From: Amycolatopsis sp. cg9
Lineage (GTDB): Bacteria > Actinomycetota > Actinomycetes > Mycobacteriales > Pseudonocardiaceae
Direction: 5' to 3'
Assembly (NCBI RefSeq): GCF_041346945.1
Contig: NZ_CP166850.1
Coordinates: forward strand, 2,294,001 to 2,358,000
Length of the DNA: 64,000 bases
Made by a program: the position numbers and the translations under genes. Shown piece by piece: positions 1 through 8,500 of this stretch (the stretch's first letter is position 1; each line of letters opens with the position of its first letter). Below the pieces are notes generated by a model, which was not told the DNA's origin, made no database searches, and saw nothing but the letters and a program-made list of their open reading frames with translations.

Positions 1-1098
1 CTCTTCACGTGCCGCCCGGCGTACGGCCACCTCTTCCCCTTGCTGCCCTTGGCGAACGCGGCCGCGGAAGCCGGGCACGAAGTCGTCTTCGGCACCGGCG
101 AGGCGTTCGTGCCCAAGGTGCGCGACCTCGGCTTCGCGGTCCACCGCGCCGGGATCTCGATCGGTGCGGCGGAGGCCGAGGCCAAGCGGCGGCACGGCGA
201 GGACGCGGGGTTCCTCGACCTCGGCATCACGATGTTCGCCGAACTGCTCCCCAATTCGCTGCTCGACGACCTGACGCCGCTGCTCCCGCGACTGCGCCCG
301 GACCTGGTGGTCTACGAGATGAGCGACGTCGGCGCCGCGATCGCCGCACGCCGGGCGGGTGTTCCCGCCGTCTCGGTCGTGATCGGGCGGTCCATGCCGC
401 CCGCGGTGCTGGCCGTCGCCGCCGATCGGCTGCGGCCGCTCTGGGGGACGCTGCCCGCGGACGCGCTGCTCGGCGACGCCTGCGTCGACGTCTGGCCCGA
501 CCGGCTTCGCGACCCGGGCACCGCGGGCGTGCCGAAGGTGTTCCGGATGCGCCCGACGCCGTACGACCCGGACGTCCCGCTGCCGCCGCTCCCGGCCGAC
601 GGCTTCGCCTACCTCACGCTGGGCACGGTCGTCTTCGGCGCGACGGACGTGCTGCGCGGCGCGATCGCCGCGCTGTCGCGTCTGGACATTGACGTGCTGG
701 TGGCGCTCGGTCCCGGCGACCCGGCCGCGCTGGGTCCGCTGCCGGACCGGGTGCGGGCCACCGGGTTCGTGCCGCAGGCCCGGGTCCTCGCGCACGCCGG
801 CCTGGTCGTCCACCACGGCGGCACCGGCACGGTGCTCGCCTCGCTCGCCGCCGGCCTGCCGCAGCTGGTGCTGCCCCAGGGCGCCGACCAGTTCGCCAAC
901 GCCGAAACCCTCGAAACGCTCGGCGCGGCGAAGTCGCTGGTCGGCGCCGCGATCCGGATCCCCGCCGTCGAAGCCGCGGTCCGGACCCTGCTCGACGACC
1001 CGAAGCCGCGCGAGGTCGCGCGGGGCGTCGCGGCCGAGATCGCGGAAATGCCTTCGCCGGAACAGGTGCTCGGCGAGCTCGTCAGCTGGGCGGGTTGA
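1..1098 (+). CDS. GT1/MGT-type glycosyltransferase, truncated at its 5' end
   Basis: The reading frame is open from base 1, so the true start lies upstream of the window; 365 residues are visible. The first residues contain GHLFPLLPLA, the N-terminal acceptor-domain motif of GT-B macrolide/UGT-like glycosyltransferases. The C-terminal half carries VVHHGGTGTVLASLAAGLPQ and then PQGADQFANA, the nucleotide-sugar binding signature of this family. The enzyme should transfer an activated sugar to a small hydrophobic acceptor in the cytoplasm, but the acceptor cannot be read from sequence. Its last 17 bases overlap the 3' end of the convergent FAD-binding gene. Family call firm, substrate unknown. 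Confidence 0.88.
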   Translation, partial: LFTCRPAYGHLFPLLPLANAAAEAGHEVVFGTGEAFVPKVRDLGFAVHRAGISIGAAEAEAKRRHGEDAGFLDLGITMFAELLPNSLLDDLTPLLPRLRPDLVVYEMSDVGAAIAARRAGVPAVSVVIGRSMPPAVLAVAADRLRPLWGTLPADALLGDACVDVWPDRLRDPGTAGVPKVFRMRPTPYDPDVPLPPLPADGFAYLTLGTVVFGATDVLRGAIAALSRLDIDVLVALGPGDPAALGPLPDRVRATGFVPQARVLAHAGLVVHHGGTGTVLASLAAGLPQLVLPQGADQFANAETLETLGAAKSLVGAAIRIPAVEAAVRTLLDDPKPREVARGVAAEIAEMPSPEQVLGELVSWAG

Positions 1099-2968
1099 CC
1101 AGCGCCAGGATCTCGCGCGCGACGGAGTCGTTCTGGCGGAAGGACAAGGCGTTCGTCCGCGGCCGCGTGAACGCCGCCGCCGAGCGGGCGCTCGTGTGCG
1201 GTCCCACGGCGAAGCGGTGCGGGTGGGGCCGGCCGGTGCCGTCGAGCAGGCGGGAATCCGAGACGCGCGTGTGGATGCGGCCCGACGGCAGGTGCGCGCC
1301 GGTGACCGGGTCCGCCACCGTTTCCTCGGCCAGCTCGCCCGCGTCGCGCAGCTGCCGCAGCAGGCCGTCGGCCGCCCGGGTCACGCTCGGGCCGGGCAGC
1401 CGCGCTTCGACGAGCGTCCGGGCCTCGACGGTCCCCGGGAAACTGGCGCTGGCCGCGACGAAGGCGCCGCGCTCCGCCGTCACCTCCAGGTCCGCGCCCG
1501 CGAAGGAAACGATCCCCGCGTCGTGCAGCGCCAGCAGCTCCTCCAGCCGGCGCGGCGGCGGACCGCTCGCGTAGTAGGAGAAGAAGCCGTGGAACCAGCC
1601 GTCCATATCGGACACCTGGGAGGCCGCACCCAGCCGTCCTTTTTGGACCAACGCGGGCAGCTGGCTGTACACCGAAAGCAACGCCGTGAACGCACCCAGG
1701 TCGGCGCTGAACTCCTGGTCGGCGCGGCGCGCCAGGTCGCCTTCGACGTATTCGCGCAGCTCCTTGCCGAACTCCTCCGGCGTGCCGAACACGCGCCCCG
1801 CCATCGGGCGGTCGATGCGGTCGAGGTCGAGCCGGTCCGCTTCGGCGGGCACCGCCCGCGCGACGAGGTCGCGCATGCCCGGCGAATCCCAGTCCAGGTC
1901 GGCGAAAGCGTCCGCGAACACCGCGAAGTCCAGGCGCACCCGGTCCGGGTGGCCGGTGAACAGCTCGCTGTAGTAGCCCCAGGCCAGTTCCTTCGCGATC
2001 AGCGGCCAGACGTCGGCGCGGAAGTCCAGCGCGCCGGGTGCGCCGGCCAGCGCGTCGATGGCGTAGGCGTCGAAGAACCTGGGCAGCCGCGCCGGTTTCC
2101 CGCGCGGCCGGTAGCCGATCTTCGCGTGGTACGGGACACCGCGCCGCGAGCCGACGTGCAGGATCGGTTCGGCGCCGCTCGGGTGGTAGCGCAGTCCGCC
2201 GCAGGCCAGCTCCTCGAAGCGGCCGCCGCGCCCCTCGGTGAGCAGCAGCATCAGGTCGACGAACGCCAGCCCGAACCCCCGCACCAGCACCGTTTCGCCG
2301 GGGGCGATGGCGGAGTAGTCGACGTCGGCGGTGTAGCCGGCCGGGTAGTAGGCCAGCCCGTGCCGCGCGGCGAATGACACCAGCTCGCGCTCGCGGTCGT
2401 CCGGTTCCGCGTCGAGGTGCCCGACGGTGAACACCACGGCGTCCGCCCGCACGGCCGTCCCGTCGGACAGGCTGACGGTGTACCCGTCGACGCCGACCGC
2501 CCGCGCGGCGTGCTCGACCACGTCGACGCCGTCCGGGAGGTCCTCGACGACCGTCCGGTAGACCCAGGTCAGGTAGGCGCTCTGCAGGCGCCGGGTGGGG
2601 AAGTCGAAGGGGTCGAGCGCGGTCAGCTCGGCGACGACGTCGGGCGGGACCTCGGCGTCGAGGCCGCCGTCGCGGACCTTGCGGGCCCAGTCGAGCAGCG
2701 TCGGCCCCGGACGGACCGGGCCGGTCATCTGCACCGATTCGTCGGTGAACATCGTGACGTCCTCGGGCATGGAGTTCATGCGCAGGAGCGGTGACTGGTC
2801 GTAGCGCCACACGCGGCCGGGGCCGGGCGGGAAGGGGTCGATCAGGTGCACCTCGAGCCGCCGGCCGCCGAGCAGCTCCGCGGCGTTGGCACCGAGCCGT
2901 TCGAGGACGCCGACCCCACGGGGTCCGGCGCCCACGACGGCAAGGGTGAACGGCGGGAGATCGGCCAC
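1082..2968 (-). CDS. FAD/NAD(P)-binding oxidoreductase-like protein (PF13454 type)
   Basis: A 628-residue protein starting at GTG 2968 (VADLPPF). The dinucleotide-binding motif VVGAGPRGVGVLERL follows within the first 25 residues, which supports this start. Next come LIDPFPPGPGRVWRYDQ and RMNSMPEDVTMFTDES, typical of the large actinobacterial FAD-NAD(P)-binding family related to amino-acid N-hydroxylases. A second nucleotide-binding stretch (GETVLVRGFGLAFVDLMLLL) lies near the middle. The reading frame stays open far upstream, but that part overlaps a plus-strand gene and has no domain. The 3' end overlaps the convergent glycosyltransferase by 17 bp. The reaction catalysed is not known for this subgroup. 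Confidence 0.85.
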   Translation of the reverse strand: MADLPPFTLAVVGAGPRGVGVLERLGANAAELLGGRRLEVHLIDPFPPGPGRVWRYDQSPLLRMNSMPEDVTMFTDESVQMTGPVRPGPTLLDWARKVRDGGLDAEVPPDVVAELTALDPFDFPTRRLQSAYLTWVYRTVVEDLPDGVDVVEHAARAVGVDGYTVSLSDGTAVRADAVVFTVGHLDAEPDDRERELVSFAARHGLAYYPAGYTADVDYSAIAPGETVLVRGFGLAFVDLMLLLTEGRGGRFEELACGGLRYHPSGAEPILHVGSRRGVPYHAKIGYRPRGKPARLPRFFDAYAIDALAGAPGALDFRADVWPLIAKELAWGYYSELFTGHPDRVRLDFAVFADAFADLDWDSPGMRDLVARAVPAEADRLDLDRIDRPMAGRVFGTPEEFGKELREYVEGDLARRADQEFSADLGAFTALLSVYSQLPALVQKGRLGAASQVSDMDGWFHGFFSYYASGPPPRRLEELLALHDAGIVSFAGADLEVTAERGAFVAASASFPGTVEARTLVEARLPGPSVTRAADGLLRQLRDAGELAEETVADPVTGAHLPSGRIHTRVSDSRLLDGTGRPHPHRFAVGPHTSARSAAAFTRPRTNALSFRQNDSVAREILALVNPPS

Positions 2969-3079
2969 GAATCCGAAGCTACGCCGGGGTTGCCGCCGGA
3001 AACGGCCTTCCCACAGAGCGGAACCCACCCGCCTCGGCATTCGGGCGACGCGACCAAACACCCGCGGGACCGGCTCCGA

Positions 3080-3457
3080 ATGCCCGCGGCACGCCGACGG
3101 AAGGAGCCGAGTTGTCCCTCGTCCACCCAGGCGCCCGGGCCTCAGCCGCACCGCCCCACCGGCGAAGACGTGGCCGCTGAGACAGGTCCACCACACCGCG
3201 TCCACACCGCGCAGGACGTGGTCGACACCCTCCTCGGGGGGAACTGGGCGATCCTCGCCCACGAATGGGCCGGTCCGGCCGGGATCGACCCCGAGCACTG
3301 GCAGGACGTCGTCGAGGCCGCCGCGGAGGCGGCCGGCGTCGACGTCGAATTCGTCGTGATCCCGCGCCGGTCCCTGACCGTCGTGTTCAACCGGGCGGCG
3401 CCGCCCACCTTCGCGCAGGTCCGCGCGTCGATCGAGGTCATCGAGCGGCACCGGTGA
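3080..3457 (+). CDS. Small protein of unknown function
   Basis: The conserved-looking part runs from about base 3190 to 3457 (HTAQDVVDTLLGGNWAILAHEW ... EVIERHR, abbreviated) and reads as a compact alpha/beta domain rich in acidic residues, with no signal peptide or membrane segment. The start is uncertain. ATG 3080 gives 125 residues but has no ribosome site; GTG 3170 gives 95 residues and lies at the end of a short TTG frame with a good ribosome site. I do not recognise the family. It sits 78 bp upstream of the luciferase-like monooxygenase and could be co-transcribed with it. Confidence 0.6.
   Translation: MPAARRRKEPSCPSSTQAPGPQPHRPTGEDVAAETGPPHRVHTAQDVVDTLLGGNWAILAHEWAGPAGIDPEHWQDVVEAAAEAAGVDVEFVVIPRRSLTVVFNRAAPPTFAQVRASIEVIERHR
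3112..3180 (+). CDS. Possible 22-codon leader peptide with a strong ribosome site
   Basis: An AAGGAG (3101-3106) sits five bases before a TTG that opens a 22-residue, Arg- and Ala-rich frame ending at TGA 3180. The frame overlaps the GTG at 3170 of the next gene by 11 bases in a different frame. Either this is a short leader that couples translation into the hypothetical gene, or a frameshift separates a real N-terminus from the body of that gene. The only support is the ribosome-binding site and the overlap. Confidence 0.22.
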   Translation: MSLVHPGARASAAPPHRRRRGR

Positions 3458-3535
3458 GCGTTCCACCCTGCGGACGTCGTTGCCGCCCCCGCCTGCCCGG
3501 CGTAGCCGTTGCAGTAGCGACGGTTGGAGGACGGC

Positions 3536-4681
3536 ATGCCAGTGGAGTTCCTGGGCATCGGGGGCACGCACGACGGGTCCGAAACGCACGCCCGCACGGG
3601 CGGGGTGTTCGACAAGGAGTACACGCTGCGCCTGGCCCGCGCGCACGAGGACTTCGGCTGGGACCGGGTGCTGTTCGCCTACGGTTCCGGCTCGCCGGAC
3701 CCCGCGCAGGTGGCCGCGTACGTCGCCACGAAGCTCGACAAGCTGCAGATCCTGCTCGCTCACCGCCCGAACGTCTCGTACCCGACGTTCGCCGCGAAGA
3801 CGTTCGCCACGCTCGACCGGATCTCCGACGGCCGCCTCACGGTCCACTTCATCACCGGCGGCAACGACCACGAACAGCAGCGCGAAGGCGACTACCTGGG
3901 CAAGGACGACCGCTACGGGCGCACCCGCGAGGCCATCCAGATCATCAAGAAGGCCTGGACGTCCGACGAGCCCTTCGGCTTCGAGGGCCAGTACTACCGC
4001 TTCGCGGACTACGTCAGCGACGTCAAGCCGGTCCAGCAGCCGCGGCCCGGCGTGTCGTTCGGCGGGTCGTCGCCGGCCGCGTACGCCGCCGGGGGCGCCG
4101 AAGCGGACATCTACTGCCTCTGGGGCGAGCCGCTGGCCCAGACCGCGGAGCAGATCAGCTCGGTCAAGGCCGCGGCGCTGGCCGCCGGCCGCTCGGACGT
4201 GCCGCGGATCCAGGTCGCGTTCCGGCCGATCATCGCGCCGACCGAGGAGCTGGCCTGGGAAAAGGCGTACGCGACGGTGGGCGCGATCAAGGACCGCACC
4301 AAGGGCGGTCAGCCGCTGACCCGGCGGCACAAGCTCACCGAGCCCGAGAACACCGGCTCCCAGCGGCTGCTGGAGATCGCGGCGAACGGCGAGCGCTTCG
4401 ACCGCGCGCTCTGGACGCCGACGGCGGCCGCGACCGGCGGTGCGGGCAACTCGAACGCACTGGTCGGCACCCCGGAGACGGTCGCGCAGGCGCTGCTCGA
4501 CTACTACGACCTCGGCGTGGAGATCCTGTCCGCCCGCGGTTACGACATGCTCGGCGACACGATCGACTTCGGGCGGTACGTGATCCCGATCGTCCGCGAA
4601 GAGGTCGCCAAACGCGACGCCGCCCGGGCCGCGATCGCCGCCCGCGCACCGCGGGAGGACGCCCTCACCGTCGACGGCTGA
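3536..4681 (+). CDS. LLM-class FMN-dependent monooxygenase, SsuD-like
   Basis: A 381-residue TIM-barrel flavin enzyme of the bacterial luciferase/alkanesulfonate monooxygenase family. Family signatures include HFITGGNDHEQQREGDYL and DRYGRTREAIQIIKKAW, followed by FGFEGQYYRF and the late VGTPETVAQALLDYYDLGVE barrel segment. ATG 3536 is chosen because GGAGG (3526-3530) lies five bases before it; an in-frame TTG at 3524 has none. The family uses FMNH2 and O2 to oxidise sulfonates, ketones or other small molecules, and the substrate here is open: no ssuABC transporter or flavin reductase is adjacent. A strong terminator follows the stop. Confidence 0.88.
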   Translation: MPVEFLGIGGTHDGSETHARTGGVFDKEYTLRLARAHEDFGWDRVLFAYGSGSPDPAQVAAYVATKLDKLQILLAHRPNVSYPTFAAKTFATLDRISDGRLTVHFITGGNDHEQQREGDYLGKDDRYGRTREAIQIIKKAWTSDEPFGFEGQYYRFADYVSDVKPVQQPRPGVSFGGSSPAAYAAGGAEADIYCLWGEPLAQTAEQISSVKAAALAAGRSDVPRIQVAFRPIIAPTEELAWEKAYATVGAIKDRTKGGQPLTRRHKLTEPENTGSQRLLEIAANGERFDRALWTPTAAATGGAGNSNALVGTPETVAQALLDYYDLGVEILSARGYDMLGDTIDFGRYVIPIVREEVAKRDAARAAIAARAPREDALTVDG

Positions 4682-4707
4682 GCGCCGCCCCACCGGTCCG
4701 ACCCCAG

Positions 4708-4741
4708 GTAGCCACCTCGCGAACGCGAGGTGGCTACTTTT
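4708..4741 (+). terminator. Rho-independent terminator after the LLM monooxygenase
   Basis: A 14-bp perfect stem (GTAGCCACCTCGCG, 4708-4721, pairing with 4724-4737) with an AA loop is followed at once by TTTT. It lies 27 bases after the monooxygenase stop. Confidence 0.85.
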
Positions 4742-4887
4742 GCCTCTGGTCCTCCGGCCATCGGGTACGGAATGATCCATTGGTGACTCCTGGGCCACCG
4801 GTCAGACACTGCGGGCTATCGTCTGATCCGTTCGGGAAAGCTCCGTGACACCTTGGATACCAGCGAAAGAACCTAGAGATTTACCAA

Positions 4888-4971
4888 CAGTCACGGGACA
4901 CTGGCTGGGGTAACTCACGTACCGTGACTGCCCCATGACCGACTGGTCGTCTCGTCACCGGCGGTCATGGG
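4888..4971 (+). other. Two consecutive stem-loops in the leader of the MFS gene
   Basis: The first element pairs CAGTCACGG (4888-4896) with CCGTGACTG (4922-4930). The second pairs CCCATGACCG (4932-4941) with CGGTCATGGG (4962-4971). Both are perfect, abut one another, and lie 37 bases before the chosen MFS start. They could be regulator operators or a structured 5' leader. The rest of the 4742-5008 gap shows no ORF of note. Confidence 0.45.
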
Positions 4972-5008
4972 ACTGACTCGGTCTGCACAAGAGGTCGGGA
5001 GAAAACGC

Positions 5009-6268
5009 ATGGCAGCACCGCCGGATCGGGTCACGTTCCGCGAGGTGTTCGGGATCGCCGAGTTCCGGGCGCTGTGGTTCGGGGAACTGCTGTCGATCGC
5101 CGGTGACCAGCTGGCCAGAGTCGCGCTGTCGATCCTCGTCTTCACCGGTACCAACTCCGCGACCCTGACCGGCCTGACGTACGCCCTGACCTACGCCCCG
5201 TCGCTGCTCGGCGGCATCTTCCTGACCGGCTTCGCCGACCGCTTCCCCCGCCGCACCGTGATGGTGCTCGTCGACCTCCTGCGCGCCGCGCTGATCCTGC
5301 TCGTCGCGCTGCCCGGCATGCCGTTCTGGCTGATGTGCGTGCTGGTCGGCGGGGTCTCCCTGGTCAACCCGCCGTTCAAGGCCTCCCAGCTGGCGCTGCT
5401 GCCGCAGGTGCTCGAAGGCGACCGGTTCGTCGTCGGGATGGGCATCCGCAGCATGACGGTGCAGAGCGCCCAGCTGCTCGGGTTCGCCGGCGGCGGCGCG
5501 CTGCTGATCGCCCTCGACCCGCACGTCGCGCTCGTCATCGACGCCGCCACGTTCCTGCTCTCGGCCGCCTTCGTCCGCTTCGGCGTCCGCGCCCGGCCGG
5601 CCGCGGCGAGCGGGGAGCAGCGCAAGTCGTTCTTCGCGACGCTGGGCGGCGGCGGCCGGACGGCGTTCGCCAGCGCACCACTTCGGACACTCGTGCTGTT
5701 CACCTGGCTGATGGGGCTGCTGCCGGTCTACGAGGGCATCGCCGCGCCGTACGTCTCGGCGGCGGGCGGCGGGCCCGAGGCGATCGGCCTGCTGCTCGCG
5801 GCCGACCCGATCGGCAGCGTCATCGCGACCTTCGCCTACACGCGCTGGGTGCCCGCGCGGCTGCGGCCGCGGTTGATCGGCCCGCTGGCGGCGCTGTGCG
5901 CGGTCCCGCTGGTGTTCTGCTTCCTGAACCCCGGCCCGGTGTCCTCGATCGTCCTGTTCATCGTGTCCGGCGGGTTCGGCACGGTCTGCCTGCTGCAGGC
6001 GACCGCGTCGCTCACCCTCGCCGTGCCCGACGAGCAGCGCGCGCAGGTGATGGGGCTGTCCAACACCGGGCTGACCACGATGATGGGCATCAGCCCGCTC
6101 ATCGGCGGCGTGCTCGCGGATCAGCTGACCCCGCACGGCACGGTCGGCATCTTCGGCATCGTGGGAGTGGTGCTCACCCTGCCGCTGGCGGCGCTGTGGG
6201 CACGATCGTTATCGACCGAACCCGAGCGGTGGCACGACAAAGAAGCCGCACGCGCCGAACATGCTTGA
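5009..6268 (+). CDS. MFS transporter, probable drug/metabolite exporter
   Basis: A 419-residue membrane protein with about twelve hydrophobic segments. FREVFGIAEFRALWFGELLS opens the N-terminal bundle, and the loop after the second membrane segment reads GFADRFPRRTVMV, the MFS G-x3-D-R-x-G-R-R-type motif. The layout matches the MFS_3/EntS-like exporters. ATG 5009 follows GGGAGA (4993-4998); an in-frame ATG at 4967 has no ribosome site and overlaps the second leader hairpin. The gene stands alone after a terminator and a structured leader, suggesting its own regulated promoter. Substrate not determinable. Confidence 0.88.
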   Translation: MAAPPDRVTFREVFGIAEFRALWFGELLSIAGDQLARVALSILVFTGTNSATLTGLTYALTYAPSLLGGIFLTGFADRFPRRTVMVLVDLLRAALILLVALPGMPFWLMCVLVGGVSLVNPPFKASQLALLPQVLEGDRFVVGMGIRSMTVQSAQLLGFAGGGALLIALDPHVALVIDAATFLLSAAFVRFGVRARPAAASGEQRKSFFATLGGGGRTAFASAPLRTLVLFTWLMGLLPVYEGIAAPYVSAAGGGPEAIGLLLAADPIGSVIATFAYTRWVPARLRPRLIGPLAALCAVPLVFCFLNPGPVSSIVLFIVSGGFGTVCLLQATASLTLAVPDEQRAQVMGLSNTGLTTMMGISPLIGGVLADQLTPHGTVGIFGIVGVVLTLPLAALWARSLSTEPERWHDKEAARAEHA

Positions 6269-6472
6269 CATGCTCCGCGCGTGGGCTCGACCTGCGCGAC
6301 CTTGCGGTGCGCTGTGCGGTCACTGATCTTTGCCGCGCATCGCTGGCCACCTCTCGTTCCGGTGTCAACCAAAAAGTACACACCGAAAGCCCTTGTGGAC
6401 AGCTGGCAAACGGTCTGAAACTGTCCGTGAGTAGATTGTCACTGATCACCTGCGCAAGGGGCTGGGGGAAAA

Positions 6473-7756
6473 ATGGTCACATCGGGGGAACGGTCTGGAC
6501 AAGCCTCGGTTCGTGGTGTTGCCGACTGGGCACTGTGGTCACGACCACGGGCCTGGGTCGCCGTCACACTCACCGCGATCGCCGTCATGCTGGCCTGGAC
6601 CACCGCGGCCACGCTCACGATTCCGGTCACGCTCGCGAACCTGGGGACGTTCGCGCTGCTCACCGCACTGGCGGTGACCCAGACCGAGGTCAGCAGGCGC
6701 ATCGAGCGCCAGCGCCGGATCCTGAGCAACGGCCCGCACGTCAACATGACTTCGGTCTGGCTGCTGCCCGCCGGGCTGCTCGTGCCGCCGCAGCTGGTGG
6801 CCGTCCTGGGCACGGTGCTGTACGTCTACCTCGCGTTCCGCAGCTGGTCGGGGTTCCGGCCGGGTGAGTTCCACCGCGTCGCGGCCAACGCGACCACGAT
6901 GATCCTCTCCGGGTTCGCCGCCAACTTCGTCGCGGACGCGCTGCACGGGCACGGGATGACCGCCGTGGCGCTCGCCGCCACCGCCTTCTTCGCCACGAAC
7001 ACCGCGCTCACCGGGCTCGGCCTGTACCTGGCCGCACCGGAGAAGGCGACTGTCGAAGGCTGCCTGGGCAACATGGACGACAACCTGCTGGAGCTGGCCA
7101 CCCTGTGCGTCGGCGGCCTGCTCGTGATGGTCTTGACCACCGAGCCGCTGCTGTCGGTGCTGGTGATCCTGCCGCTCTACGTGCTGCAGCGGTCCGTGCT
7201 GATCAAGCGGCTCGAGGAGCTCGCCACGACCGACCAGAAGACGCAGCTGCTCAACGCCACCACCTGGCAGGACGGCGCGCAGCGCGAGATTTCGCGCGCT
7301 CAGCGGGAAAACGGCAGCTTCGGCGCCATGATGATCGACCTCGACCACTTCAAGCGGATCAACGACACCTACGGGCACCTCGCGGGGGACGACGTGCTCA
7401 AGGCGGTCGCCGCCGTGGTCAAGCAGGAGACCAGGGCGCACGACCTGGTCGGGCGGTTCGGCGGCGAGGAGTTCGTCGCGCTGCTGCCCGCGACGTCCAA
7501 AGAGGACGCGATCGTCACCGCCGAGCGGATCCGGCAACGGGTCAGCGAGCTGGTGATCAGCACGAAGACCAACGAAGGCGCGGCGGTCGACATCGAACGC
7601 CAGACGGCGTCCATCGGCGTCGCCGCGTACCCGCTCGACGGGTCGTCGATCGAGGAAGTGATGTCGTCCGCCGACGCGGCCGTCTACGCGGCCAAGCACG
7701 GCGGGCGGAACCGGGTGGTCGGCTCGGTCGCGCTCCCGGAGATGGCCGTCGCTTAG
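6473..7756 (+). CDS. Membrane-bound diguanylate cyclase (GGDEF)
   Basis: A 427-residue protein. The first ~245 residues hold about six hydrophobic segments with no recognised sensory fold. The C-terminal GGDEF domain begins near LATTDQKTQLLNATTWQ and carries MMIDLDHFKRINDTYGH and the active-site GRFGGEEF. An RAHD tetrad five residues before GGEEF matches the RxxD inhibitory I-site. The protein should make cyclic di-GMP from two GTP at the membrane and be feedback-inhibited. ATG 6473 follows a GGGGGA ribosome site. No EAL domain or c-di-GMP effector is adjacent. The preceding 204 bp hold no evident gene. Confidence 0.92.
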   Translation: MVTSGERSGQASVRGVADWALWSRPRAWVAVTLTAIAVMLAWTTAATLTIPVTLANLGTFALLTALAVTQTEVSRRIERQRRILSNGPHVNMTSVWLLPAGLLVPPQLVAVLGTVLYVYLAFRSWSGFRPGEFHRVAANATTMILSGFAANFVADALHGHGMTAVALAATAFFATNTALTGLGLYLAAPEKATVEGCLGNMDDNLLELATLCVGGLLVMVLTTEPLLSVLVILPLYVLQRSVLIKRLEELATTDQKTQLLNATTWQDGAQREISRAQRENGSFGAMMIDLDHFKRINDTYGHLAGDDVLKAVAAVVKQETRAHDLVGRFGGEEFVALLPATSKEDAIVTAERIRQRVSELVISTKTNEGAAVDIERQTASIGVAAYPLDGSSIEEVMSSADAAVYAAKHGGRNRVVGSVALPEMAVA

Positions 7757-7768
7757 CTGCGCTCCGGG

Positions 7769-8413
7769 TCAGCGCAGCCGGTCGATGACGTCGCTCGCCT
7801 TGGTCTGGAGGCGGGCGACGCCGCCGACGGTGAATTCGGTCAGCAAGTCGATCAAGGCCTCCTGGTCCGGCGGCTCGCCGTCCCAGGTGGCCTGGACCAG
7901 TGACTCGGTCATCGCGAAGAAGAGCGTCACGAGCGCGCGGTCCGCGCGGCCGGAGTCGATGCCGTGCGCGGCCCACCGCTTGCGGCTGGCTTCGGCGTAG
8001 ACGACGGCCAGCCGCTCCCTCAACCGGGTGAGAGCGGGGTCGCCCGCGCGCTCGGCCGCGCGGAGCACGCCGTACCCCTCGGGGTGATCGGCGACGAAGG
8101 TGACCATGTTCGCGTAGTTGGCCCGCGCCCAGGCCCGCAGGCCGGGCTGCTCGTCGGCCACCGAAGGGCCCGCGATGGCGGCGAAGGCGCTTTCCTCGGT
8201 GGCCGCCACGACCTCGGCGAACAGCGTCGCCCGGTCGCCGAACTGCTCGTAGACGGCCTGCCGGGAGACGCCGGCTTCGCGCGCGATCTGCTCGATCGTC
8301 GCGCCCTGCATCCCGTGCTGCGCGACGACCCTCGCCGTCGCGGTCAGCACGCGGGCGCGCTGCTCCCCGACCGGGAGCTTGCGCGGCCGCCCGCGCGGAG
8401 CGGGGCTTGACAT
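7769..8413 (-). CDS. TetR-family transcriptional regulator
   Basis: A 214-residue regulator with an N-terminal helix-turn-helix: ARVVAQHGMQGATIEQIAREAGVSRQAVYEQFGDR (residues ~25-60, split for length) is the classic TetR_N pattern. ATG 8413 has GAGGTGG upstream and gives an MSSPAPRGRPRK start; the longer frame lacks a ribosome site. It is divergent from the secreted lipase with an 87-bp shared spacer that contains an inverted repeat, so it probably represses itself and the lipase. The C-terminal ligand domain is not assignable to a known inducer. Confidence 0.9.
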   Translation of the reverse strand: MSSPAPRGRPRKLPVGEQRARVLTATARVVAQHGMQGATIEQIAREAGVSRQAVYEQFGDRATLFAEVVAATEESAFAAIAGPSVADEQPGLRAWARANYANMVTFVADHPEGYGVLRAAERAGDPALTRLRERLAVVYAEASRKRWAAHGIDSGRADRALVTLFFAMTESLVQATWDGEPPDQEALIDLLTEFTVGGVARLQTKASDVIDRLR

Positions 8414-8443
8414 GGTGGTCCACCTCACGTGATTCTTTTTTCG

Positions 8444-8465
8444 ACACCTCTGTCTGAAAAGGTGT
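8444..8465. promoter_or_regulatory. Inverted repeat between tetR and lipase, candidate TetR operator
   Basis: ACACCT (8444-8449) and AGGTGT (8460-8465) form 6-bp arms around a 10-bp spacer in the 87-bp divergent region. Spacing and position suit a TetR dimer, but the arms are short. Confidence 0.4.
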
Positions 8466-8500
8466 TCCCCGCGCACTCGTCTGCTCAACGAGGAGCAAGC

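Noticed and set aside
1082..4798. A 1238-codon open frame on the minus strand.
   Set aside because: Only 1082-2968 codes. The upstream two thirds is antisense to two plus-strand genes and reads as low-complexity Arg/Gly/Asp, a GC-rich shadow.
6539..7699. A 386-codon minus-strand frame across the diguanylate cyclase gene.
   Set aside because: His/Arg/Asp-rich antisense translation of the GGDEF frame with no domain or ribosome site.
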